64,000 nt of DNA, taken from NCBI GenBank assembly GCA_016801885.1, contig JAFBJY010001342.1:45103-109102 (forward strand), read 5' to 3'. Each line of letters opens with the position of its first letter. Position 1 is the stretch's first letter. Shown here one piece after another: positions 34,578-45,600 of this stretch. Position numbers and translations under genes: made by a program. The notes under the pieces are model-generated. The model was given only the letters and a program-made list of their open reading frames with translations. It did no database searches and was not told the DNA's origin. The DNA comes from Toxotes chatareus. Lineage: Eukaryota; Chordata; Actinopteri; Toxotidae.

Positions 34578-36690
34578 TCTCTTGACCCTGGTGTTTTATC
34601 AGACTATAGACCTATATCCAATCTCCCCCTTTACTTCTAAAATTCTTGAAAAGGCTGTTGCAACTGAGTTGTCTGACCAAGTTTTTCAGTCAGGATTTAG
34701 AGTTCATCATGGCAGAAACAGCACTTTTGAAAGTTACCAACAACGTTCTCACAGCATCACACAATGGACTCGTCTATACTTGTCCTATTAAATCGTAGTG
34801 TTGCATTTGACACTATTGATCATAATATTCTATTACAAAAATTGGAACATGTTATTGGGATTAAAGGAACAGCAGTAGGCTGGTTTAAATCATATCTATC
34901 AGATAGATTCCAGTTTTCTTCATGTTGATGATTCCTTTTAACAATATTATCAGGAAGCATGGAATAAATTTCCATTGCTATGCGGATGATACCCAGCTAT
35001 ATTTATCTATGAAGCCAGATGTAACAGATCAGTTAACCATACTTCAGGCATGTCTTAAAGACATAAAGGCCTGGATGACCTGTAACTTTCTTCTTCTGAA
35101 TTCAGACAAAACTGAGGTTATTTTGTTTGGTCCCAAACACCTCAGAAACAGTTTATCTAATCATATAGTTACTCTGGATGAGTAACTATACGACTGTGAG
35201 ACAGTACGACTGTGAGAAATCTTGGAGTTATTTTTGATCAGGATCTATCCTTTAACTCACATATAAAACAAGTCTCCAGGACCGCCTTCTTTCACCTGCG
35301 CAATATCAGTAAGATTAGGAACATTCTGTCGCAGAGTGATGCTGAAAAATTAGTCCATGCATTTGTTACTTCTAGGCTGGACTACTGTAATTCCCTATTA
35401 TCAGGATGTCCAGTTAACTATCTAAAAAGCCTCCAGCTGATCCAAAATGCTGCAGCAAGAGTACTGACTGGAATTAGCAAGAGAGATCATATTACTGTAC
35501 TAACTTCTCTTCATTGGCTTCCTGTAAAATCCAGAATTGATTTTAAAATCCTTCTCCTTACATATAAGGCCCTCAATGGCCAGGCTCCTTCATATCTCAA
35601 AGAGCTGATAGTACCATATTATCCCAACAGATTGCTTCATTCCCAAAATGCAGGTTTGCTTATGGTTCCCAAAATCTCTAAAAGTAGAATGGGAGGCCGA
35701 GCCTTTAGCTATCAGGCCCCTCTCCTGTGGAACCAACTGCCAGGGTTCAGGAAGCAGACACCCTCTGTAATTTTAAAATTGAGCTTAAAATCTTTTTGTT
35801 TGACAAAGCTTATAATTAGTTGTAGTTCTGGTTTTAGTTATTATGACTAAACCTATAGTTAGTCACAATTATTTCTATAGACACTGTTACAGTTAAGGAT
35901 AAAGCCCATAGTAGGTCTGGCTCAGGCAATTGAACCAGCCCTTAGTTATGCTGCTATAGGTCGAGGCTGCTGGGGACTTCCCATGATCCTCTGCACACCT
36001 CTCCTCTCTTTCTCTCCTCAGACCCACTCTCACATTTATTAACCTTTATTCCATGTCATTAACTCTGTGTCCTCTCTCTCCCATAGTCCTGTGCTTGTTT
36101 CTCTCTGGGCTCCGGAGCTGCATGTTCTCTGTCTGTGGTCCTGGCTCCACCCACCTGCTGCTGTTTATTGTCTACAATGATCCATTTCTAAGATATTACT
36201 ATGTTTAATTTTCCACACTGCTACAGATACAATTTGGATTAATATTCTATGCAGACTGTAATGTAAATAATTACCAATCATTACAGCTTTTTGCTTCTGT
36301 GCTCTGTTTCGTATCATAACTGTAATCTGCTGAGCACACAGTATCCACTAACTGTTCTGTAATCTGGATGCTGGCCCTCTAACATTGTTCACTTCCAACC
36401 CTGTTTGTATCATGTTTTATATGCTGCATGTCCTTCTTCCCTTCTCCCCCTCTCCTCCATTCCCAGCTGTCCTATCTTCCTCCTTTTCCTCCTTTCACCC
36501 AGCCCAGCCATCAGCAGGAGGGTCCCCCATATGAGCCAGGTTCTGCTCAAGGTTTCTTCCTGTTAAAAGGGAGATTTTTCTTGCCACTGTCTCCTTAAGT
36601 GCTTGCTCTGGGGTCAGGCTCTGGGTCTCTGTAAAGCGCTTTGAGACAATTTTGATTGTGGAAGGAGCTATATAAATAAAATTGATTTGA
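34578..36690 (+). mobile_element. L2-type LINE, 5'-truncated, frameshifted, in the NLR intron
   Basis: Pieces of ORF2: RT start (TIDLYPISPFTSKILEKAVA), a damaged AFDTIDHNILL block, the catalytic YADDTQLYLS at about 34978, LLNSDKTEVILFGP, then an open frame 35212-35850 (LGVIFDQDLSFNSHIK, KLVHAFVTSRLDYCNSLLSG, NAAARVLTGISKR, SLHWLPVKSRIDFKILLLTY). 3' UTR to the AAATAAAATTGATTTG tail. It is absent from the equivalent place of unit 2 (near 41120). Stops and shifts make it inactive. Confidence 0.85.
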
Positions 36691-36974
36691 AAATGTAATC
36701 TGTCATGTATCCAATAGAACAAATTTAAAAGATTTGAAGATCAAAGCCAATGAAAGAGGATCATCAATGTAGAAACTCCTCATTGGTTAGCAGGTGGATA
36801 AAGAGCTGATATTTCTGCTTCACTCAACAAATCTGTGTTTGATGTTTGGCCCAGTTTTCAAATGCAGGTCTGTTAGTTTGCTGTGAGCTGCAGAGCAAAC
36901 TGAGAGTTTGGTTCCTTTGATTGTCCTTTCAACACAAATGTTATTTGACTTTTTCTTCATTGTTTCCTCTTCAG

Positions 36975-37148
36975 ACTGAGCAGATGTAACCTCTCAGAAA
37001 GAAGCTGTGAAGCTCTGTCCTCAGTTCTCAGCTCCCAGTCCTCTAGTCTGAAACACCTGGACCTGAGCAACAATGACCTGCAGGATTCAGAGGTGAAGCT
37101 TCTGTCTGCTGGACTCAGAAGTCCACACTGTACCCTGGAGACTCTCAG
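36975..37148 (+). CDS. LRR exon 1 (unit 1)
   Basis: 174 bases, phase 2. Reads LSRCNLSERSCEALSSVLSS, then LKHLDLSNNDLQDSEVKLLS and CTLETLR: two leucine-rich repeats of the ribonuclease-inhibitor type. Acceptor TTCTTCAG|A and donor AG|GTCAGA are the same as in the other units. The change G to E in DSEVKLL is the only notable difference. Confidence 0.92.
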
Positions 37149-37485
37149 GTCAGATCAAGTTCCAATTTGTTTGAAATGACTGCAGATATTTCTTGAATCC
37201 ATCAATGCTGAATTTAGAGAGGCCCATATCTAATGATTTTCACAGTTTATACAATCATAGAGTTTTTCAGTGTATTTTGTCTTTATTCAGCTCCATTATC
37301 TGTCGAGCTCACATATATGAACTCTGGCTGAGATCCACAATGTCACTTATACTTTGTTATAATGAGGTTTGTATGATTAAATGCAAGTGTTATTTTCAAT
37401 ACAATTTAGTGTTATTTATTTAGTTTTCTCAGGGCACTTTCCATAAAGAGCACGCTAGACTGTACTCCTTACATTACCTACAGAC

Positions 37486-38566
37486 TAGGGGTGTTTAAAA
37501 AAATCGATTATTGATTAATCGTGATTACATTATGGATTATAAGTCAATTATTACGTTTCCAAAGATTGATTACTTTTGCATTTTTAAAAAAATTTGTAAT
37601 ACACAGCAGTGACTCTCCAGTTACTGGCTGTCATACAGGATTTAACCACAAAGCGGAGTTGTTGACTAACAGTCATAACACAACACCCTGTAACAGAGCC
37701 AGTGAGCGAGCTTACCATACTAGCAAGATGAGAGGCATGTGAAATGGACAGAGAAAAACCATTAACCGGCAACCAGCCAATCCATCCAGCTCCATCTGGG
37801 CTAAAAGCGGCGTGTGGGATTTATGTTAGTTTTCATGGCAGGAGTTTTAACACACGTTGACAGGACGTGACGTTGTCAGCAAACTTTGCCGCACTAAGGT
37901 GAAGTACTGTGGTAATACTAGCAACATTGAGGGCTCCAGGTCTGAACTCTTCTGTGTGGAGTTTACATGTTCTCCCTGAGCATGCATGGATTTTCTCCGG
38001 GTACTCCGGCTTCCTCCCAAATTCCAAAAACACACATAAATTGCTCCTAGGTGAGTGTGCACGTGTGTAGTTATCTATCTTTGTGTGTCAGCCCTGTGAT
38101 TGACTGGCGACCAGTCCAGGGTGTACCCTGCCTCTCGCCCATAGTCAGCTGGTATAGGCTCCAGCTCCCCGCTACCCTGACGGATCAAGCGGTATAGAAA
38201 ATGGGTCGATGGATGAGGGCTCACATGTCGCACTTCCATCCAGAGGAGGCTGCATTGGCTTAAGATAAGCACCTGAAGCCCATCACTCCACTGAATTAGC
38301 GTACTCTCCACAAGGTGACAAAGCTAGCAAAAGTTAACAAAAGTTAAAAAAAATTAATTTGGAAGTTACAGCTATACTACACAATACTGAAGGTGCTTTG
38401 AGGTGTTTCTCAATAAAAGAGAGATTGAGTAATTCAGCAGCTGACTGTTTTTTTAATGGTGTGATACGTTTATGGTTTAGTTTCGAAAATTGATTGGTAA
38501 TCAAATCGAGACCTCAGTAATCGTAATTGAATCGAATCAGGAAATCGGACCGATTAACCACCCCTT
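37486..38566 (+). mobile_element. Non-autonomous hAT-type element, 8-bp target duplication CTACAGAC
   Basis: Flanked by CTACAGAC at 37478-37485 and 38567-38574. Ends TAGGGGTGTTTAA and, in reverse, AAGGGGTGGTTAA. Both ends are rich in ATCGATT/TAATCG text. No transposase is visible. A fish SINE is nested inside at about 37945-38220. Confidence 0.8.
37945..38220 (+). repeat. Fish SINE body nested in the hAT element
   Basis: Shows the well-known fish block order: GTTTACATGTTCTCCCTG, TTTTCTCCGGGTACTCCGGC, TTCCTCCCA, GACTGGCGACC(A)GTCCAGGG, TGTACCCTGCCTCTCGCCC, GGCTCCAGC and a GGTCGATGGATGA tail. The tRNA-like head is missing or diverged. Confidence 0.7.
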
Positions 38567-39339
38567 CTACAGACCCACATTTCCCCCAAGAGCAAGCACT
38601 TGGTGATGGGGGCAAGGAAACACTTCCTTTTAGAAATGTTGAGAGAGAGAAAGAGATAGCAGGAGGGGAGGGGGGCAAGAGAGGAGGAAAGAGAACATAG
38701 GACAATGCAGGTTTCATCAAAACAGCAAGATTAAAAGTAATAAGATGACAATAGCATGATTATGAATTTTTTAACCTTCTCTTAAACATGGAGAGGGTGT
38801 CTGCCTTCCAGAGCCAAACAGGTAAATGGTTCCACAGTAGAGGAGCCTAACTACTGATGGAATCACTTCCTTAAATTTAGCTACACCACCATCAGATAGA
38901 CATTTTTACCTAATGGCGCGTAGTCCAATAATACAGATTCAAATGCAACTAAACAGCGATCTGATAGAAGAGGATTCTGTGGGAAGATTGTTAAATGTTC
39001 AGTCTCAATGCCATATGACAGAACAAGGTCGATGGTGTGGTTAAGACAGTGAGTTGGTTTACTTGCACTCTGAGAGAAGCCAATTGAGTCTAATAATGGG
39101 ATAAAAGCAGAGTTAAGGCTATCATTGTTAACATCCATATGAATGTTGAAACCACTTACAATAATGACTTTATCTGTATTGAGAACTAGACTTGATAAAA
39201 ACTCAGAGAATTTAGATAGAAACTCAGAGTATGGCCCAGGAGGGAGGTACACTATAACAAATTTGAACTGGCTGTAATGTTTTCCAGGTTATATGAGGAA
39301 ACCTAAGAGCAAGGCTTTCAAATGAGTTACACTACTCAC

Positions 39340-39862
39340 AATTAAGGATATTGTGAGAGACTCAGTGGATGTCATACATAGGGTGTTTGTTTCACGTCAG
39401 AGATTTTCCAAGTTCATCGTTCAAACAGCCATGAACACACAACGTCACTTAACGGAAGAGCAGCGCCACCTGGCCATAGAGTGCCTTCGGGTCGGTGGCA
39501 GGCAGTCAGTCAGATGTTGCTCGTGAACTTGGTGTGTCTCAAAGTGTCATCAGCAAACTTGCATCAAGACACAGAACTACTGGCAGAGTTCAAGACAGAG
39601 CAGGAGTGGAGCCCCACAAGTGACAGACCGCAACGAAGACCAGTACCTAAGGACCTATACACTCAGACATCGTTATGCAACTGCCACACAGCTGCAGGCC
39701 CGTTTATGAGATGTGAGGGGTACTAGGGTTTCCAGACAAACCATTCACAACCGACTCCACCGCTTTGGCTTGAATGCCAGACGACCATTGCAGGTGACTC
39801 CACTGACACCAGGACACCGCCATGAACGTTTGCAGTGGGCACAAAACCATGTGACCTGGACA
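39340..39862 (+). pseudogene. Tc1/mariner-like transposase remnant
   Basis: The text from 39431 reads MNTQRHLTEEQRHLAIECLR, then after a shift ARELGVSQSVISKLASRH (a helix-turn-helix), and later RQTIHNRLHRFGLNARRPLQ with ERLQWAQNHVTWT. This is the paired-like DNA-binding part of a Tc1-type transposase. The catalytic DDE part is missing; the copy is cut at about 39862, where a piece shared with 43069-43095 begins. Frameshifts and stops near 39530 and 39707 confirm decay. Confidence 0.7.
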
Positions 39863-39901
39863 AGCTACCATACAAGGTGCTGGTCTGGTGTGGGAGATTC
39901 A

Positions 39902-40900
39902 CAGTGGTGGAGGAAGTGCTGAAGCTTAGTACTTAAGTAAAAGTACAAATATCCTACAAAACATTTACCCAAGTGAAAGTGGAAGTACTACATCAAGAAT
40001 CTTACTTCAGTAAAAGTACTAAGTACTTACTTTTAAATTTACTTTTAAGTTTTTTTTTTTTTGTAAAAGTACTCACGCAGTTGGTTGTCTCAGTGTTGGG
40101 GCTGTGCCTTTTTTTGTTAGTTTTTTTAATTACTTTATTGATCCTTCCTGGGGAAATTACTCTCTGCATTTTACCCAGACCAACTGAACGAAACACACAC
40201 ACAAGCATGCACATGCACTAGAGATGCTGGGGCAGGGGGCTGCCTAGTGAGGTGCCCGGGGAGCTGGGGTGAATCGTTGCCTTGCTCAGGGGCACCACAG
40301 CCATGGTCCCAGAGGCAGGGGAGGCGCGTCTCCTTCACCACCACAGTATCCGTTTTTTTGCGCTTGGTCTAGGGATCGAACCCACGATCCTCCGATCTCA
40401 GGCCGGTCCAAAGTCCAAAGCCGCATTCTTAACATACTGCGCCTCCATATTTTGATAAAGAATGTAGATATACTGATTTATGCCTCTGCCTATGTCACTG
40501 CTCACAAGCAACTATACAATACCTAATACCAATATGGCCAAAGATGGCTGTCTAATTCTGAGCTGGAGGGCTCAGACTCATGCTCAGCCGACGTTGGCTC
40601 TGGGTCCATGTTGATGTTGCATTTTGTTTCTTCTCGGAATCAGGCCAGTCCACTAGCTCATGCTGCTACCTTTTTTTTCTTGCAAGATTTTGAGGAAATT
40701 ATGTTCATAACATGTAACGAGTAATGGCATAAATTGTAGAAATGTAGTGGAGTAGAAAGTACAGATAATTGCTGCAAAATGTAATGGAGTAAAATCCAAA
40801 ATATGCATTATTATTTTTACTTATTAAGTAAAGTACAGTTACGTAAAAAATACTTAAGTACAGTAACGAAGTACAAATACTTTGTTACATTCCACCACTG
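39902..40900 (+). mobile_element. hAT-type element, 8-bp target duplication GAGATTCA
   Basis: Flanked by GAGATTCA at 39894-39901 and 40901-40908. Terminal inverted repeat CAGTGGTGGA / TCCACCACTG with AAGTACTTAAGTA-type subterminal text at both ends, a very common fish arrangement. There is no transposase; another repeat (TTTATTGATCCTTCCTGGGG ... CGAACCCACGATCC) is nested at about 40128-40445. Confidence 0.85.
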
Positions 40901-41353
40901 GAGATTCAGCCCTTTTAGTGGTTCAAAAGTAACTGGACAAATACACATGAAGAGAAACAAACTCATCAGATTTAATATTTAGTGTAAAATCCTTTGCAGT
41001 CATTGACTGTAGTATCCATTATTATATCATAAAAAGAATGTGCTGAGAGCCTGAAGAACAAAAGATGTGTTACTGTCCAAATACTTACAGCCTTGACTGT
41101 ACGTCTGTTTATTACTGATTGTATCATATCTAATTTTAATCATCAATGTAGAAACTCCTCATTGGTTAGCAGGTGGATAAAGAGCTGATATTTCTGCTTC
41201 ACTGAACAAATCTGTGTTTGATGCTTGGCCCAGTTTTCAAATGCAGGTCTGTTAGTTTGCTGTGAGCTGCAGAGCAAACTGAGAGTTTTGTTCCTTTGAT
41301 TGTCCTTTCAACACAAATGTTATTTGACTTTTTCTTCATTGTTTCCTCTTCAG
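40901..41353 (+). repeat. Tandem intron unit 2 left part
   Basis: GATTCAGCCCTTTTAGTGG, TTTAATATTTAGTGTAAAAT, GTGCTGAGAGCCTGAAGAAC and CATTGGTTAGCAGGTGGATA are in the same order as in unit 1, but without the solo LTR and the L2 LINE, so it is the empty-site reference for both. Confidence 0.85.
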
Positions 41354-41527
41354 ACTGAGCAGCTGTAACCTCTCAGAGAGAAGCTGTGAAGCTCTGTCCT
41401 CAGTTCTCAGCTCCCAGTCCTCTAGTCTAAGACACCTGGACCTGAGTAACAATGACCTGCAGGATTCAGGGGTGAAGCTTCTGTCTGCTGGACTGAAGAG
41501 TCCACACTGTACCCTGGAGACTCTCAG
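41354..41527 (+). CDS. LRR exon 2 (unit 2)
   Basis: 174 bases. LSSCNLSERSCEALSSVLSS then LRHLDLSNNDLQDSGVKLLS. Nearly the same as exon 1 and exon 3; the following 290 bases of intron also match unit 1 (37149-37440 against 41528-41815), so exon and intron were duplicated together. Confidence 0.92.
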
Positions 41528-41803
41528 GTCAGATCAACTTCCAATTAGTTTGAAATGATTGAAGATATAGAGTCCAACAATGCTGAATTTAGAGAGGCCC
41601 ATATCTAATGATTTTCACAGTTTATACAATCATAGAGTTTTTCAGTGTATTTTGTCTTTATTCAGCTCCATTATCTGTCGAGCTCACATATATGAACTCT
41701 GGCTGAGATCCACAATGTCACTTATACTTTGTTATAATGAGGTTTGTATGATTAAATGCAAGTGTTATTTTCAATACAATTCAGTGTTATTTATTTAGTT
41801 TTC

Positions 41804-42960
41804 TCAGGGCACTTTCCATAAAAAATTTTCCATAAGAAAATTTTCTAAATTTTCTAAATATAATAAATTTTACTGTTTCTGAGGTTTCTGTGCTTAAAGA
41901 AAAATCAGTGCTAATTAAGGGCAGGAGGTGATCAATTTTGTCTCTGATAGTCAGAATTTTATTATTAAAGAAGCCCATGAAGTCATTATTGCTGAGAGCT
42001 ATGGGAATACATGGATCAATAGAGCTGTGACTCTCTGTCAGCCTGGCTACAGAGCTGAATAGAAACCTGGGGTTGTTTTCATTGTCTTTTATTAATGAAC
42101 AGTAGTAGGCTGCTGTAGCATTACAGAGGGATTTCCTGTATGCTTTAAGACTATCTTGCCAGGCCAATCAGGATTCTTACAATTTGGTGCAACGCCAAAT
42201 CCTTTCATGTTTTCATGTTGTTTGCTTTTAATTTGTGAGCTTGTGAGCTTAACCATGGAGCAAACCTCTTTTTTTTTACTGTCGTCTTTCTTAAAGGAGC
42301 GATAGAGTCAAGTGTCATTTGCATTGAGTCAGACACTTTGTCAACATGATGGTCAGTTTGAGAGGGAATGAAGTCAGCACAGGAGTCCTCTGTTATATTG
42401 AGGCATGACACTGAGTTCAGTACTGATGGAATCACTTAAACCCTTAAATTTAGCTACAACACCATCAGATAGACATTTAGTAAAGACATTTTTTGCCTAA
42501 TGGTGTGCATCCCAATAATACAGATTCAAATGAAACTAAACAGTGATCTGATAGAATTCTGTGGGAAGATTGTTACATGTTCAATCTCAATGTTATATGA
42601 CAACAAGGTGGAGGGTGTGGTTAAGATGAGTTGGTTTATTTACACTTTGAGAGAAGCCAGTTGAGTCTAATAATGAGATAAATGCAGAGCTAAGGCTATT
42701 ATTGTTAACATCCACATGAATATTGATAAAACTCAGAATTCAGACAGAAACTCAGAGTTCGGCCCAGAAGGGTGGTACACTATAACAAATTGAACTGACT
42801 GTAATGTTTTCCAAGTTGGATGAGAAAACCTAAGAACAAGGCTTTCAAATGAGTTATATAATTGATCAACAGTAACTTTGGCAAATGCACTCAAAGATGA
42901 TCGAGACAGCCTGAGTGTAAGAATGCTCTGACTCAAAAATCATGAATTCGAATTTTGCTA
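41804..42960 (-). mobile_element. L2-related LINE remnant in unit 2 intron
   Basis: Minus strand: linker between endonuclease and RT (42167-41850: KAYRKSLCNATAAYYCSLI, NNDFMGFFNNKILTIRDKID), the segment RFAPWLSSQAHKLKAN at about 42215-42290, and decayed endonuclease text at 42430-42960. It shares its insertion place with the remnant of unit 1, so the insertion predates the unit duplication or hit the same spot. Confidence 0.7.
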
Positions 42961-42974
42961 AACCTAAAAACTGG

Positions 42975-43215
42975 TAAATGGCTGCATTTATATGGAACTT
43001 TTACCCACAGCTCTTTACATGCTGCCTCTCATTCACCCATTCACACACACTGATGGCCGCCAGCTACCATACAAGGTGCTGGTCTGGCCATCAGGGCTGG
43101 TTTCAGCTTGAGGTTTTTAGCCTAAGGACACTTGATGTTGACAGGAGGAGAGCTGTGATTAATGGACAAACCTCTCTACCTGCTGAGACACAGCTGCTCT
43201 GTACTTACAACTAAT
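42975..43215 (+). repeat. Common fish interspersed repeat (CATTTATATGGAAC type)
   Basis: GCTGCATTTATATGGAACTT, CTGCCTCTCATTCACCCATT, CACACACTGATGG, GCTACCATACAAGGTGCTGG and AAGGACACTTGATG follow each other as in a widespread fish repeat. A 26-base piece of it is also at 39862-39887. Confidence 0.6.
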
Positions 43216-43317
43216 AAACAATTTTATCAGAGGATTCAAACTAAATCAAATCAGGTACCAACATTAACACAGTTACAGTCAAAACCTGAAGTATTTGGAC
43301 AGTTTTTGTTCCTCAGA

Positions 43318-43622
43318 CTCTGAGCTTCAGCACATTGAATCTGAATTAAAATAATGGATCCTACATGAAAGAGCCAAGTCTCTTTAATTTGTCATCAGTA
43401 TAGAAAGAACTGTGTGGGAGATTCAGCCCTTTTAGTGGTTCAAAAGTAACTGGACAAATACACATAAAGTGAAACAAACTCATCAGATTTAATATTTAGT
43501 GTAAAATCCTAAGAGGTGATATTTCTGCTTCACTGAACAAATCTGTGTTGAGAAACTGAGAGTTTTGTTCCTTTGTCCTTTCAACACAAATGTTGACTTT
43601 TTCTTCATTGTTTCCTCTTCAG
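43318..43622 (+). repeat. Tandem intron unit 3 left part
   Basis: Shortened copy of the unit 1 and 2 left part, with internal deletions (for example AAATCCTAAGAGGTGATA joins two places). Confidence 0.8.
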
Positions 43623-43796
43623 ACTGAGCAGCTGTAACCTCTCAGAGAGAAGCTGTGAAGCTCTGTCCTCAGTTCTCAGCTCCCAGTCCTCTAGTCTGAG
43701 ACACCTGGACCTGAGTAACAATGACCTGCAGGATTCAGGAGTGAAGCTTCTGGCTGCTGGACTGAAGAGTCCACACTGTACCCTGGAGACTCTCGG
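43623..43796 (+). CDS. LRR exon 3 (unit 3)
   Basis: 174 bases with the same text as exon 2 apart from LLAAGL for LLSAGL. The last base pair of the exon is GG in place of AG before GTCAGG, which makes the donor slightly weaker and the codon Gly instead of Arg. Confidence 0.9.
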
Positions 43797-44134
43797 GTCA
43801 GGATCCATCAACCTGTTTTGTTGATGATTTGCCCATATCTGATTTATATCAGTGGATAAACAGCCAACTTGTGAAGAATTGTTCAAAGTAAATTTTACTG
43901 ACGTTCAGCGAAACTTTATAAACTCAGACAATTATTCATAATTTTATCTTGTTTTGCTTTAGCTGTTGATTTTTTTAATCCCACAGGTGATGTTTAAGGA
44001 ATTTGCCTTAAATACATTGAATCTGGACCAAAATTGACCAGAACCAAAAACAATAATATGAACAAAAAAGAACAACAAAACAGAGCAGCAGGTGTTGACA
44101 GAGGGTTCCTGTGTGATGTTGTGTGTGTCTGCAG

Positions 44135-44308
44135 GCTGTCAGGATGTCTGATCACAGAGGAAGGCTGTGCTTCTCTGGCCTCAGCTCTGAGCTCCAACCC
44201 CTCCCATCTGAGAGAGCTGGACCTGAGCTACAATCATCCAGGAGACTCAGGAGTGAAGCTGCTGTCTGCTGGACTGGATGATCCACACTGGAGACTGGAC
44301 ACCCTCAG
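44135..44308 (+). CDS. LRR exon 4, distinct type
   Basis: 174 bases: LSGCLITEEGCASLASALSS, LRELDLSYNHPGDSGVKLLS and WRLDTLR. This is the family's fixed last LRR exon, not part of the tandem units. It is the same exon that is partly present, antisense, at 13889-13960. Confidence 0.92.
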
Positions 44309-44745
44309 GTATGGAGAGGCCTGCTGCAGCCACAGACTGTGTGTGATAGAGGAGGAAGAGCTGGAAACATTTAGTGTGTCACGGCTGATGACAGATCTCT
44401 ACAGAAGTACTTTGAATTCAACAACAACACAAAGAGGGGTTTTCTAATTCTGATTTCAGTATCTCATCATAGCTCACTGTGTCATATTTAAGAGAAAATA
44501 TGTGACAATCATTAAATCAGGTGTGGTCAGCTGTTTTCTGTGACCTGAGCAGGACTTTCTCAGACTGGATTTCATGCTGCATCAGCAGCTGCATCCATAT
44601 TTAATTCCAAGATAAGAACTCCAGGTCCTTTGTCTCTTTGCTGAATGAACAGAATAATCAAACCATCTGTGTATGAGAGCCATGTAATGTCCATGTTTGC
44701 ATGCTGAAAGAGAATGTGCTGGTCTGACCCCCCTCCTCCTTTCAG

Positions 44746-44792
44746 GGTGGAGCCTGGTGGACTCCAATGGTTGAGACCAGGTCTGAGAAAGT
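44746..44792 (+). CDS. Linker exon before SPRY
   Basis: 47 bases: VEPGGLQWLRPGLRK, acceptor TTTCAG, donor GTAAGT. The short exon links LRRs to PRY-SPRY in this family. Confidence 0.85.
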
Positions 44793-44920
44793 GTAAGTGT
44801 GGTTTTCATTTGATTCCTGAAAACAAAGCAGCTCACATTCAACCATCTTCAAAGTGTTAATCAATGATCAGGTGATAGATCAATAACTGCAGCTGTGTTG
44901 TGTCTTCTTCTCTCCATCAG

Positions 44921-45462
44921 ATTTCTGTGAACTCACCATCGACACAAACACAGTAAACAGAAACCTCAAACTGTCTGACAGCAACAGGAAGGTGACACGT
45001 GTCGAGGAGGATCAGTCATATCCTGATCATCCAGACAGATTTGACCAGTGTCCTCAGCTGCTGTGTAGTAATGGTCTGACTGGTCGCTGTTACTGGGAGG
45101 TCGAGTGGAGTGGAAGGGTTGATATATCAGTGAGTTACAGAGGAATCAGAAGGAAAGAAGACAGAGAAAACTGTGTGTTTGGATGGAACGATCAGTCCTG
45201 GGGTCTGTTCTGCTCTGATGGTCGTTACTCTGTTTGGCACAATAACAGAGTGACAAGTGTCTCCTCCTCATCATCATCTTCCTCTGTCTCTGACAGAGTA
45301 GCAGTGTATGTGGACTGTCCTGCTGGCTCTCTGTCCTTCTACAGAGTCTCCTCTGACTCACTGATCCACCTCTACACCTTCAACACCATATTCACTGAAC
45401 CGCTGTATCCTGGGTTTAGTCTCTGGTGGTCTGGTTCCTCAGTGTCTCTGTGTAGAGTGTAG
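44921..45462 (+). CDS. PRY-SPRY (B30.2) exon and stop of the NLR gene
   Basis: 180 codons to TAG. PRY: CELTIDTNTVNRNLKLSDSN; SPRY: GRCYWEVEWSGRVDISVSYR, VFGWNDQSWGLFCSDGRYSV, DRVAVYVDCPAGSLSFYRVS, YTFNTIFTEPLYPGF and SVSLCRV. B30.2 domains bind protein ligands and are the C-terminal part of many fish NLR-C proteins. A run of eight or more Ser (TCC/TCA/TCT codons, about 45262-45292) lies in a loop. Fully open. Confidence 0.93.
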
Positions 45463-45600
45463 CAGAGAGAGTCTCCTCCTGTTAGAGAAACTCTCTCACT
45501 GCTGAACAGATAGTTCAGTCTGTACATGTCTGTCTCTTTCACTCACACACACCTTTTTCAGATTCATGTATTAAAGCAGTTTATTTGTTAAACTCTTCTA
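45463..45600 (+). terminator. NLR 3' UTR with poly(A) signal
   Basis: ATTAAA at 45570-45575, about 110 bases after the stop. The first 70 bases of the UTR recur antisense at 13709-13775. 45600-46050 shows no further feature except a block (ATTCTATGAATTTTAAAAGT) shared with 27910-27940. Confidence 0.6.

Larger units (their letters stand above)
37427..39335 (-). mobile_element. L2-related LINE remnant in unit 1 intron, split by a hAT element
   Basis: Minus strand: 3' UTR (37427-37485 and 38567-38760), a short ORF2 C-terminal piece (RRLLYCGTIYLF-like, near 38840), then directly endonuclease text at 38881-39252 (EFLSSLVLNTDKVIIVSGFN, SASKPTHCLNHTIDLVLSYG, NPLLSDRC). The RT domain is missing. Similar endonuclease text stands in unit 2 (42430-42960). 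The catalytic GDFN has become SGFN, so it is dead. Confidence 0.7.
29999..45462 (+). pseudogene. NLRC3-like FISNA-NACHT-LRR-SPRY gene, complete exon set but frameshifted
   Basis: Exon model: 29999-30087, 30454-30570, 31112-31190, 31354-31582, 31737-33538, 36975-37148, 41354-41527, 43623-43796, 44135-44308, 44746-44792, 44921-45462. All junctions have AG/GT borders and the phases agree (2,2,0,1,2...). The product belongs to the expanded fish NLR-C group, cytoplasmic sensors thought to act in innate immunity. Domains: short acidic N-terminal exons, FISNA, NACHT with Walker A and B, winged-helix part, four ~28-residue-type LRR pairs, PRY-SPRY. As read, the big exon has two one-base losses (32360-32366 and 33343-33352), so full-length protein is not encoded. 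These may be real mutations or assembly errors; everything else is open, which speaks for a recent loss or for errors. Confidence 0.85.

Noticed and set aside
45262..45292. Poly-serine run as a sign of a sequencing error in the SPRY exon
   Set aside because: The codons are mixed TCC/TCA/TCT and the frame is open on both sides; such runs vary in length between family members.
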